Shown here piece after piece: positions 17,330-24,858 of a stretch of DNA of 64,000 nucleotides (position 1 is its first letter; the number at the start of each line of letters is the position of its first letter). This stretch comes from JAZKHE01 sp040385525 (GTDB taxonomy: Bacteria > Bacteroidota > Bacteroidia > UBA4408). Location of the stretch: NCBI GenBank assembly GCA_040385525.1, contig JAZKHE010000002.1:999025-1063024 (forward strand), given 5' to 3'. The translations under genes were made by a program, and so were the position numbers. Under the pieces are notes generated by a model. The model saw only the letters and a list, made by a program, of their open reading frames with translations. It searched no databases and had not been told where the DNA came from.

Positions 17330-18691
17330 ATGAGTTTACAATTACTTCAAAAATATAATGTAGCAGGTCCGCGCTACACTAGTTACCCAACAGTTCCGTA
17401 TTGGGATACAGAGGCGCCAAATCAAACACAATGGGCAAACCATGTAAAACAGCAATTTGTAGCCAGTAATAAAAAAGAAGGTATTAGCCTTTACATACAT
17501 TTACCTTTTTGCGAAAGTTTATGCACGTATTGTGGTTGTAATACCAGAATCACAGTTAATCACGCTGTTGAAAAACCTTATATAGATGCACTTTTAAAAG
17601 AATGGAAAATGTATTTTTCGTTGTTTAACGAAAAACCAAACATTGCAGAAATACATTTGGGTGGCGGAACTCCAACATTTTTTCAACCAGAAAATCTGCA
17701 ACTATTATTATCGCAAATAATAAATGATTGCACCATTTTACCAACTGCAGAATTAAGTTTCGAAGGTCACCCCAACAACACAACTGCCGAGCATTTACAA
17801 GTGTTGTACAATTTAGGTTTTAGAAGAGTTAGTTTTGGAATACAAGATTTTGACGATAAAGTACAGCAGATTATTAATCGTGTTCAGCCTTATAAAAATG
17901 TTAAACACGTTGTAGAAAAAGCAAGAGAAATTGGCTACACATCAATTAATTTTGATTTAGTTTATGGTTTGCCATTGCAAACTCAACAAAGTATACAACA
18001 AACCGTTGAAATGGTTTGCGAATTGAACCCAGATAGAATTGCTTTTTATAGTTATGCGCATGTGCCATGGATAAAACCAGGACAAAGAAAATATACCGAA
18101 AAAGATTTGCCTGTTGGTGAAGAAAAAAGAAAATTGTATGAGTTGGGTTTAAGCCTTTTCGAAAAAAATAATTTTGTTGAAGTAGGTATGGATCACTTTG
18201 CTAAAACAGATGATGCTTTATATGTTGCTATGCAAAACAAAAAATTGCATCGTAATTTTATGGGCTACACCACAGCAACTTCTAAATTAATGATAGGCTT
18301 GGGAGTTTCATCTATTAGCGATTCGTGGACAGCCTTTGCGCAAAATACAAAAGTGGTAGAAGAGTATTATAAAATGGTAGATGAAGGAAATTTCCCTTTA
18401 ATAAAAAATCATTTTTTAACTAAAGAAGATGAGGTAATACGCAAGCATATTTTAAAAATAATGTGTAATTATTCTACATCATGGAATTGTTTGTGTGAGC
18501 AAACACCAGCTTTGTTTGATGCATTGCCTAGATTAAACGAAATGGAAAATGATGGTTTAATTACCATTAGCAACAATACACTAAACGTTACAGAAGCAGG
18601 TAAACCATTTATACGCAATGTGTGTATGGCTTTTGATGCAAGATTATGGCGAAATGTACCCAAAACACAATTGTTTAGTTCAGTGGTGTAA
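17330..18691 (+). CDS. hemN: Oxygen-independent coproporphyrinogen III oxidase
   Basis: 453 residues, the length of true HemN. The radical-SAM cluster motif is 'YIHLPFCESLCTYCGC', with Cys 61, 65 and 68 binding the 4Fe-4S cluster and Cys70 completing the CxxxCxxCxC pattern of HemN rather than HemW. 'EIHLGGGTPTFF', 'SFGIQDFDDKVQQIINR' and 'YSYAHVPWIKP' are further HemN signatures. The enzyme decarboxylates two propionates of coproporphyrinogen III without oxygen in the cytoplasm, an anaerobic or low-oxygen route to haem. The ferrochelatase gene hemH is in this window at 29.2 kb, so the two haem genes are not one operon. No terminator is obvious after it; the cassette-like element follows. Confidence 0.95.
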   Translation: MSLQLLQKYNVAGPRYTSYPTVPYWDTEAPNQTQWANHVKQQFVASNKKEGISLYIHLPFCESLCTYCGCNTRITVNHAVEKPYIDALLKEWKMYFSLFNEKPNIAEIHLGGGTPTFFQPENLQLLLSQIINDCTILPTAELSFEGHPNNTTAEHLQVLYNLGFRRVSFGIQDFDDKVQQIINRVQPYKNVKHVVEKAREIGYTSINFDLVYGLPLQTQQSIQQTVEMVCELNPDRIAFYSYAHVPWIKPGQRKYTEKDLPVGEEKRKLYELGLSLFEKNNFVEVGMDHFAKTDDALYVAMQNKKLHRNFMGYTTATSKLMIGLGVSSISDSWTAFAQNTKVVEEYYKMVDEGNFPLIKNHFLTKEDEVIRKHILKIMCNYSTSWNCLCEQTPALFDALPRLNEMENDGLITISNNTLNVTEAGKPFIRNVCMAFDARLWRNVPKTQLFSSVV

Positions 18692-18782
18692 ATTTCGCAT
18701 TTGCGAAACCGTGTTTTAAAACAGTATGTGGTTTGCTTTTTGCAAACACATAGGCAACAAAAGGAGCTAGGACTAAATAATT

Positions 18783-18916
18783 TTATAACGGTTTCGGGCT
18801 AAGCGCTGAGCGGGTTTGCGGAGTGCCAAACTTTCAACCTACTACAAACTTACAAAAGAAAAATGAACTACAAAATTTGAATTGAACACCCGCTTTGCGC
18901 TTAGCCCGTGTTAAGC
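18783..18916 (-). repeat. attC-like inverted repeat (integron cassette recombination site candidate)
   Basis: Two 21-nt arms, 18795-18815 and 18888-18908, are inverted repeats with two central mismatches (CGGGCTAAGCGC.. and ..GCGCTTAGCCCG) separated by 72 bp. Read on the minus strand they are preceded by GCTTAAC (18910-18916), matching the R'' core RYYYAAC. They are followed by GTTATAA (18783-18789), an imperfect match to the R' core GTTRRRY. The stop codon of the adjoining gene lies inside the arm, as is common in gene cassettes. No integrase is present. The interpretation is inferred; an ordinary hairpin repeat is the alternative. Confidence 0.5.
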
Positions 18917-19776
18917 GTTGACTTTTTTCTTTCGGTAAGTCGTCTCAATAAATAGTTTGCAAAGACAATTGAAATGTGATATCTAAATGAAGAATCGTCT
19001 TCGTCTGAAAGACCTGGATGTGAACCATCAGGATGTAATCTTGTCCAAAGTCCATATACAAAAGAGTCCGAATCTTTGTCGCTTGGGTATTCATTAAGGT
19101 CTTTACTTAAAAATGGAGGATTTGCTGTCTCTGCTAGTGTTTTTATGGCTTGTGCTGCTGTTACTGTTTGATTACCGGGCAATAGAAAATTATTTATTTC
19201 TGTCAATATAGATTCAATAAATGTTCTGAATTGTGAATTTGCACTTGCCCAATTACCCTGAGAATGATTTAAAATTGCTTGATTTAAGTGTCCTTTACTA
19301 ACCTGAAAATTGTACTTGTCAATTGCTATAAAGAGTTCAGATTCCGTTTTTGCCTCTTCAATTTCAGCAGGTAGAAGTTTCTTGATTGCTCGCCCTTCTA
19401 CAATATAGCCGTCACGCTTCAAATTATGCCCAAGTTCTTGATTGTGACTTACAAAAGCATTATTAAAATTTATTGAAAATTCATGTGCATTATCCCACTC
19501 TTTTGTCCTGCTTTCATAAAGTGGTCTTTTGTCAAAAAAATCGTCAATTATGTATTGAAGAAAATCCAATTGAATATCATTAGTAAATGGGCCTTTTTTT
19601 GTTTCAGGATAATATCTTAGTTCATTAAATATTTTTGTTGTTTTGGACATTACGGTATTCTTTTCTCCAAGTGGAATTGGAGTGAAGTTAAAAATGGAAA
19701 CAATTCTATTAACTTCTGGGTGTGTTAGCGTGTCGGCTAGTTTAATTAATTCAAGAAGAGTTTTTGTGGAAAGCAT
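18901..19776 (-). CDS. HEPN-like protein of unknown function in a cassette-like element
   Basis: 291 residues, no signal peptide, no transmembrane helix. The C-terminal half is helical and contains 'NSQFRTFIESILTEINNFLL' and then 'GLWTRLHPDGSHPGLSDEDD', in which Arg246 and His253 form an R-x6-H motif like that of HEPN ribonucleases. HEPN proteins act as RNases in abortive infection and toxin systems, so a defence or toxin role is a fair guess but not shown. The gene is flanked by attC-like core sites (18910 and 19813) and sits alone between hemN and the comM operon. It ends '...KKSTLNTG' within the inverted-repeat arm. I do not recognise a named family. Confidence 0.6.
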   Translation of the reverse strand: MLSTKTLLELIKLADTLTHPEVNRIVSIFNFTPIPLGEKNTVMSKTTKIFNELRYYPETKKGPFTNDIQLDFLQYIIDDFFDKRPLYESRTKEWDNAHEFSINFNNAFVSHNQELGHNLKRDGYIVEGRAIKKLLPAEIEEAKTESELFIAIDKYNFQVSKGHLNQAILNHSQGNWASANSQFRTFIESILTEINNFLLPGNQTVTAAQAIKTLAETANPPFLSKDLNEYPSDKDSDSFVYGLWTRLHPDGSHPGLSDEDDSSFRYHISIVFANYLLRRLTERKKSTLNTG

Positions 19777-19812
19777 AGTTTAATGTTTTTATACGGAAGT
19801 CTGAAAGTTTGC

Positions 19813-19819
19813 GCCTAAC
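19813..19819 (-). other. GTTAGGC core site at the upstream edge of the cassette-like element
   Basis: On the minus strand GTTAGGC lies 37 bp before the start codon and matches the integron R' core GTTRRRY exactly. Together with the attC-like site beyond the gene it would define a cassette of about 1.04 kb (18783-19819). No second hairpin arm lies further upstream, so it would be a solitary cassette. Confidence 0.4.
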
Positions 19820-20058
19820 TTGTATATATGCGCCATAAAGTAGCGTTTATTTATTTTACCAAATATATACTTTTCTTATAATAAATCAAATGCTAGTTTA
19901 ACACAGTTTTTACTTTCTAAATCTAAACCCAACTTTAAATCTCCAATTCAATAATTCTCTAACTTTAAACTTGCAACTCCCTAACTTACTAATCAAACCA
20001 ATCTACTAATAAACTAATTCCCCAACTTTAAACCTTAAACTTGCAACTTTAAACTATG
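19820..20058. other. Non-coding stretch with degenerate G-poor repeats
   Basis: I see no gene here. From about 19900 the plus strand is made of short, almost G-free phrases such as AACTTTAAACTTGCAACT and CTAACTTACTAATC. TTAAACTTGCAACT occurs at 19965-19978 and again at 20035-20048. A similar tract lies after hemH at 29141-29235. Confidence 0.5.
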
Positions 20059-21597
20059 TTACCCCGCCCAACTTTCTCTGTCTAAACTGCGATACTGAAT
20101 AGCTTCAGCAATATGATTTGTTTCAATATTTTTTGAATTATCTAAATCGGCTATAGTGCGAGCTACTTTTAAAATACGGCTATAGGCTCTTGCAGAAAGC
20201 CCCAAACGTTCCATAGCAACTTTTAATAAACTAGTTCCTGCTTCGTTTAAAACACAATGTTGTTCTAATAATTTAGAACTCATTTGTGCATTGTTATAAA
20301 CTCCATCAGAGCCTTTATAACGTTCAGTCTGTATGTTGCGTGCTGCAATAACTCTTTTTCTTATTTCTTCACTCGATTCTCCTTTTTTCTCATTTGATAA
20401 TTCAGTAAACGGAACTGGCGTAACTTCTATATGAATATCAATTCTGTCTAACAAGGGACCAGAAATTTTATTCAAATATTTTGAAACCATACCCGGTGCA
20501 CAAACACAATCTTTGTCGGGATGATTGTAATATCCACAGGGGCAAGGATTCATAGAAGCCACCAACATAAATCCTGATGGATATTCAACCGAAAATTTTG
20601 CGCGTGCAATAGTTACACTTCTTTCTTCTAACGGTTGGCGCATTACTTCAAGCACCGTTCTTTTAAATTCGGGTAATTCATCTAAAAATAAAACGCCATT
20701 GTGTGCTAACGAAATTTCTCCTGGTTGTGGATTTCCGCCACCGCCAACAAGCGCTACATCGCTAATTGAGTGGTGTGGCGAACGAAATGGACGAACGTTA
20801 ATAATAGAATTATTTTTACCCATTTTACCAGCTACCGAATGAATTTTTGTTGTTTCTAAAGCTTCATCTAACGAAAGTGGTGGTAAAATAGTTGGTAATC
20901 TTTTAGCAAGCATTGTTTTTCCTGCACCTGGTGGGCCAATCATAATAATGTTATGACCACCAGCCGCAGCAATTTCCATGGCGCGTTTAATATTTTCTTG
21001 TCCACGAACGTCTAAAAAATCAGAATCGAAATTGGTTTGTTTGTAGTAAAATTCCTTTTCTGTATCGAACGTTGTTGGGATTAAATTGTTTTTGTTTTCT
21101 AAAAAATCAATTACTTCTTGTAAAGATTCTACACCAATAATATCTAAACCTTCAACAATAGCTGCTTCAATTGCATTTTGTTTGGGTAAAATAAATCCTT
21201 TAAAATTTTCTTTTTTGGCTTGCACAGCAATTGGCAATGCACCTTTTATGGGTTGCAAACCGCCATCTAACGAAAGCTCGCCCATAATAATATATTCTTC
21301 TAATTTAGAAGATTGTATTTGTTCGGATGCAGCTAAAATGCCAATTGCTAAGGGTAAATCGTAAGCACTTCCTTCTTTGCGAATATCGGCAGGAGCCATA
21401 TTAATTACTATACGCTTACCCGGTTTTTTATAACCAATTTGTTTTACCGCCGATTCAATTCGTTGTTCCGATTCTTTAACTGCATTATCGGGTAAGCCCA
21501 CCAAAAAAAATTTGCTGCCAGCAGTAACGTTAACTTCTATAGTAATAGTTGTTGCACTAATTCCATATACTGCAGAACCGAAAGTTTTTACTAACAT
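20059..21597 (-). CDS. comM: YifB/ComM family Mg-chelatase-like AAA+ ATPase
   Basis: 512 residues, full length for the YifB/ComM family. The N-terminal ChlI-like domain starts MLVKTFGSAVYGISATTITI and includes 'FFLVGLPDNAVKESEQRI'. The AAA+ core has Walker A 'IIMIGPPGAGKTMLAKRLP' near residue 220 and Walker B 'GVLFLDELPEF'. A Cys-rich 'ASMNPCPCGYYNHPDKDCVC' segment follows, then 'GPLLDRIDIHIEV', and the C-terminal domain ends the protein. ComM is a hexameric helicase that promotes branch migration during natural transformation in other bacteria; that role here is by homology. The gene starts 3 bp after the stop of gmhA, forming a gmhA-comM operon. Confidence 0.92.
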   Translation of the reverse strand: MLVKTFGSAVYGISATTITIEVNVTAGSKFFLVGLPDNAVKESEQRIESAVKQIGYKKPGKRIVINMAPADIRKEGSAYDLPLAIGILAASEQIQSSKLEEYIIMGELSLDGGLQPIKGALPIAVQAKKENFKGFILPKQNAIEAAIVEGLDIIGVESLQEVIDFLENKNNLIPTTFDTEKEFYYKQTNFDSDFLDVRGQENIKRAMEIAAAGGHNIIMIGPPGAGKTMLAKRLPTILPPLSLDEALETTKIHSVAGKMGKNNSIINVRPFRSPHHSISDVALVGGGGNPQPGEISLAHNGVLFLDELPEFKRTVLEVMRQPLEERSVTIARAKFSVEYPSGFMLVASMNPCPCGYYNHPDKDCVCAPGMVSKYLNKISGPLLDRIDIHIEVTPVPFTELSNEKKGESSEEIRKRVIAARNIQTERYKGSDGVYNNAQMSSKLLEQHCVLNEAGTSLLKVAMERLGLSARAYSRILKVARTIADLDNSKNIETNHIAEAIQYRSLDRESWAG

Positions 21598-21600
21598 AAA

Positions 21601-22173
21601 TTAAATTTTCGATTCAATATAATGAATTAAAGAATGAATTATTTTAATGTGAATTTCTTGTGCTCTATCTGCAAATTCAGAATGAGGTGCACGAATTTCT
21701 ATGTCGCATAATTTAGCAATTTCGCCACCTGTTTTTCCAGTAAGGGCAACTGTTTTTATTCCATTTTTTTTTGCAGCATGTATTGCTTCAATAACGTTTT
21801 TAGAATTTCCGCTGGTGCTAATTGCTAATAGTACATCTCCTTTTCTGCCAAGCGCTTCAATGTATCGCGAAAAAATTTTATCAAAACCGTAATCGTTGCC
21901 AACACAAGTAATGTGCGATGCGTCAGAAATTGAAACAGCAGCTAAAGCTTTTCTGTCGTTTCTAAATCGACCACTTAATTCTTCTGCAAAATGCATGGCA
22001 TCGCACATAGAACCTCCATTACCACACGAAATTATTTTGCCACCATTTTGTAATGAATCAATCATTAAAAGGGCAGCGTCTTCTATTTTTTTTAGATTGG
22101 CATCGTTTTTGTAAAATTCTTCAAGTAATTGATTGGCTTCTTGAAAATTATTTTGAATCAAACTTATTGACAT
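21601..22173 (-). CDS. gmhA: Phosphoheptose isomerase (SIS domain)
   Basis: From ATG at 22173 the protein has 190 residues and aligns from its first residue with GmhA: MSISLIQNNFQEANQLLEEF, then 'GGKIISCGNGGSMCDAMHFA', 'EELSGRFRNDRKALAAVSIS' and 'HITCVGNDYGFDKIFSRYIE'. The SIS-fold phosphate loop 'ISTSGNSKNV' and the C-terminal 'DRAQEIHIKIIHSLI' are conserved. GmhA converts sedoheptulose 7-phosphate to glycero-manno-heptose 7-phosphate for LPS core or glycan heptose; a DiaA-type role is the alternative but less likely given the close match. A longer in-frame TTG start (22194) lies inside a -7 promoter box and is rejected. Confidence 0.9.
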   Translation of the reverse strand: MSISLIQNNFQEANQLLEEFYKNDANLKKIEDAALLMIDSLQNGGKIISCGNGGSMCDAMHFAEELSGRFRNDRKALAAVSISDASHITCVGNDYGFDKIFSRYIEALGRKGDVLLAISTSGNSKNVIEAIHAAKKNGIKTVALTGKTGGEIAKLCDIEIRAPHSEFADRAQEIHIKIIHSLIHYIESKI

Positions 22174-22191
22174 ATTGCTAAACTTATTAAC

Positions 22192-22199
22192 CAAAAGTA
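22192..22199 (-). promoter_or_regulatory. -7 box of the gmhA-comM operon
   Basis: On the minus strand TACTTTTG matches TAnnTTTG exactly. Transcription would begin near 22185, giving a leader of about 12 nt before the ATG at 22173. The box overlaps an upstream TTG, which therefore cannot be the start codon if this promoter is used. Confidence 0.5.
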
Positions 22200-22304
22200 A
22201 GTATTTTACTTTATTTATAGGATTGAATATTTGATTTTTATATAAATTGTTATAAATTTACATCAACAATGCTAAATAAACATAATTTTAAATTGGTAAA
22301 ACCG

Positions 22305-22787
22305 ATGATTAAAAAGGCTTTTTTTGTTACAGCATTAGCTCTATTCTTTGCTAATTACGTTAGTGCTCAATCTACTACAGTTACTGCTGGTTCGGGCAAA
22401 GGTTCTGATACTCAAACAGGTGATTTAAATTGTTTTCAACGTTATGAAAAAGCGTTTAAAGAAAGAGGTGCTAAGTTAATTGATGATGGCCAGCACGATA
22501 ATGTTGTAATTACTGTTCGTAAAGGTAATGAATGTGAGTGCTTAACTGGTAAAGTATTAATTGAATACGGTGCTGTTATAAAAACTTACGTTAAAATGGA
22601 AGACGGTAAATACGAAGAGTTGAATAAAAAGTTTAAAACAGGTTTAGGCGATATTTATGTTTTTAATGGAATATCAAAAACGAGAACTACAATTGATAGT
22701 GAACTAATAAATGTAGTTTTTGTAGATAAAATAAATCCTAAAAAAGCTAACTACGTTAAAGCGCCAGATGTTCCAAAAGATTTTTAA
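22305..22787 (+). CDS. Secreted protein, unrecognised
   Basis: 160 residues from ATG 22305, chosen because it begins a clean signal peptide (MIKKAFFVTALALFFANYVSA, then QST). An ATG 36 bp earlier (22269) would put twelve polar residues before it. The mature part has 'LNCFQRYEKAFKERGAKLID' and a Cys-Glu-Cys pair (GNECECLTG), followed by strand-rich sequence ending 'YVKAPDVPKDF'. It is probably periplasmic or exported. I recognise no family. It is monocistronic: divergent from gmhA and followed by its own terminator at 22812. Confidence 0.65.
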   Translation: MIKKAFFVTALALFFANYVSAQSTTVTAGSGKGSDTQTGDLNCFQRYEKAFKERGAKLIDDGQHDNVVITVRKGNECECLTGKVLIEYGAVIKTYVKMEDGKYEELNKKFKTGLGDIYVFNGISKTRTTIDSELINVVFVDKINPKKANYVKAPDVPKDF

Positions 22788-22811
22788 TAAACTTCTCATA
22801 TAAAGTAATTT

Positions 22812-22837
22812 AAAAAGAGCTCATTGAGCTCTTTTTT
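22812..22837 (+). terminator. Terminator after the secreted protein gene
   Basis: AAAAAGAGCTC and GAGCTCTTTTT form a stem around a short ATT loop, ending in a T run, 25 bp after the stop codon at 22787. Confidence 0.85.
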
Positions 22838-22938
22838 CGTTTTAAAAATAACTTATTATCCGATAAAATTAGATTTTTTTACGTCTAAATGTTGCGTGTA
22901 TTGTTTTTTTTTATATTTTTGGTGTAAAATTCAGTACT

Positions 22939-23196
22939 ATGAAAAGTATAGCTTTATTTGTTTTACTACTATTTGTTTCTTTTTCAAGTGCGTTTTCTCA
23001 AGAATTGAAAATGGCTGAGTCAGATTTTGATAAGGCTAAAATGAAAACAAAGCCATCTGAAAAGATAGTTATTGAAGATTCTTCTAAAAAATCGTACTTA
23101 ACAAAAAAAACAAACCCAGCTGAAAAATCAGTTGCAAGTTCTGATTCTATAAATGGAACAGTAATAATTACAGAAAGGAGGAGAGATGAAAAATAA
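22939..23196 (+). CDS. Small secreted protein, unrecognised
   Basis: 85 residues with a signal peptide (MKSIALFVLLLFVSFSSAFS, then Q) and a short, highly charged, Lys/Ser-rich mature part of about 64 residues. That part contains no Cys and no recognisable domain. Its 3' end overlaps the T9SS-sorted gene at 23186 by 11 bp, and the strong AGGAGG ribosome site of that gene lies inside it. It may be a small partner of the downstream exported protein or simply a leader cistron; function is unknown. Confidence 0.6.
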   Translation: MKSIALFVLLLFVSFSSAFSQELKMAESDFDKAKMKTKPSEKIVIEDSSKKSYLTKKTNPAEKSVASSDSINGTVIITERRRDEK

Positions 23197-24784
23197 ATTT
23201 TTAGCATTTCTATTTTTGCTTGTCATTAGTTTATTGTACTCTAAAAGTAGCTTTGCTGCTTTTTGTACTCCAATCAATGGAGATAGATGTACAAACCCGC
23301 TTTCAATGTCAAGAAATTCTTGTCAGGATTTGAATACAACAGCAGCTGATTGTGGTCCAGATTATACACAAGCTTCTTACCCTTGTTCTGCTTCTGATAA
23401 TGATATGTGGGTATCTATTACGCTTACCGCTTGTTCTCATTTAACTTTAACAGCTACAGAATCAATCAGTGGTAATGTAAATGTTATGTTGCTTAAAGAT
23501 TGTAGTACAATTATAGAAAGCGGTTGTGGTTCTGGTGCAGGAGCAGGTGTATCAATAACTGGTGAATATTTACCAGCAGGAACTTATTTTGCCGTTGTTT
23601 CTGGCGCATCTGCCACAGGTACAATAAGGTTATGTAATTCTGTTACTTCTGCAGGTAGTGCACCTTCAAACGATGCATGCGGTTCTCCTATAACACTTAC
23701 AGCTGGTAATGGATATAATGATGATTTAGGTGGAGCAAGTAACGCGCTTACTGGTACAAATTTTTGTGCAACAGCAACCAACGTTACAGTTTGTGGAACA
23801 GCCAATCAGGACTCTTATACTTATGTAGATATGGCTACATGTTATATTACAAATTATAGTAATCCTGGTTTAGAGGGAGCAAATCCTTGTTGGGGGTCTG
23901 TTGAAAATAATGTTTGGTATCAATTTACAGCTCCAACAACCGATAATTACTATTTTGAGTTGTTTAGTCAATCGTGTAATACACCTAATGGAGTTCAGTT
24001 TTTAGTCACTACCGTAAAAAATTGCTCAAATGCCGAAGCAACAGCTGGCGGTTTAATGACAGCTCTTTCTGGTGGCTCTGGTGGCTATGCTTGTACTAGT
24101 ACCTCTACAACTAATAATATTTATTTAGAAGTTAATTTAACTGCTGGTACTACTTATTATATTTCTGTTGATGGTTTTGCTGGTTCTGCATGTAGTTACG
24201 AACTTATGGCGGGTATAGTACAAGCAATTCCATTAGCATTAAATGTTAAGTCTTTTACTGGTAAAAGTGTAGATGGCGGAAATTTAATTGAATGGGTAAT
24301 TGGCGATTTAAAGGCAACTAAGAGTTATGTTTTAGAAAAATCACACGATGGTATTAACTTTTCTAATGTGGATGTATTAAAGTCAACAAATTCCGATAAA
24401 GGTTCGTTTAAGTTTTTAGATGAAAATGTTGAACATGAAAAAACATACTACAGAGTATCCGTTTTTGATGATAATAATACATCAAAAGAGAGAACCGAAG
24501 TTATTTCTGTAAATAAATCTGATAAAAAAGATATTGCGCTTTTTAGTGTTTATCCAAATCCATCAGAAAGCAATGTGACAATTAGTTTTCATTCAGATAA
24601 CGCAATTGACAAGTTTTTTTATATCTACAATTCAACAGGTAAGTTAGTTAAAGAAATAATTGTTATACCACAAGTTGGTTTAAACGAATTTGAAATTGAA
24701 ACTGCTTTGTTTGAAAAAGGAATTTATCAGTTAATACTCGTTTCAACTAATCAAACAGATAAAATAAAATTTATAAAAAATTAA
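23186..24784 (+). CDS. T9SS-sorted surface/secreted protein
   Basis: 532 residues. A signal peptide (about 1-25) is followed by a Cys-rich region of two pre-peptidase-C-like beta-sandwich units ('LTACSHLTLTATESISGNVN', 'YYFELFSQSCNTPNGVQF'). Residues of about 350-430 form a connecting beta-domain (LNVKSFTGKSVDGGNLIEW). The last 80 residues are a type IX sorting domain, 'LFSVYPNPSESNVTISF' through 'GIYQLILVSTNQTDKIKF'. It would be exported by Sec and then by the T9SS to the surface. The start at 23186 has a very strong ribosome site, AAAGGAGGAG, and overlaps the small gene upstream. Confidence 0.85.
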   Translation: MKNKFLAFLFLLVISLLYSKSSFAAFCTPINGDRCTNPLSMSRNSCQDLNTTAADCGPDYTQASYPCSASDNDMWVSITLTACSHLTLTATESISGNVNVMLLKDCSTIIESGCGSGAGAGVSITGEYLPAGTYFAVVSGASATGTIRLCNSVTSAGSAPSNDACGSPITLTAGNGYNDDLGGASNALTGTNFCATATNVTVCGTANQDSYTYVDMATCYITNYSNPGLEGANPCWGSVENNVWYQFTAPTTDNYYFELFSQSCNTPNGVQFLVTTVKNCSNAEATAGGLMTALSGGSGGYACTSTSTTNNIYLEVNLTAGTTYYISVDGFAGSACSYELMAGIVQAIPLALNVKSFTGKSVDGGNLIEWVIGDLKATKSYVLEKSHDGINFSNVDVLKSTNSDKGSFKFLDENVEHEKTYYRVSVFDDNNTSKERTEVISVNKSDKKDIALFSVYPNPSESNVTISFHSDNAIDKFFYIYNSTGKLVKEIIVIPQVGLNEFEIETALFEKGIYQLILVSTNQTDKIKFIKN

Positions 24785-24815
24785 GTGTTAAGTGTAATTT
24801 TTAACTTAATTTTAG

Positions 24816-24841
24816 AAGGATGTTGTTTACATCCTTTTTTT
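24816..24841 (+). terminator. Terminator after the T9SS-sorted gene
   Basis: A perfect 8-bp stem, AAGGATGT (24816-24823) and ACATCCTT (24829-24836), with a TGTTT loop and a seven-T run. An ATG at 24820 lies inside the stem, so it is not a likely start codon for the following gene. Confidence 0.85.
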
Positions 24842-24858
24842 ATGTTTTAATTTTTAAA

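Noticed and set aside
18694..18752. Two small hairpins just after hemN as a terminator
   Set aside because: The stems (TTCGCA/TGCGAA and GTTTGC/GCAAAC) are not followed by a T run, so no terminator is claimed.
22824..23018. A short plus-strand frame before the small secreted protein at 22939
   Set aside because: It overlaps the terminator at 22812 and the signal-peptide region of a better frame, and its composition is that of AT-rich spacer.
24820..24858. Start of the first spermidine-synthase-like gene at ATG 24820
   Set aside because: The codon lies in a perfect terminator stem and the extension adds residues unlike the family's N-terminus; GTG 24859 is preferred.
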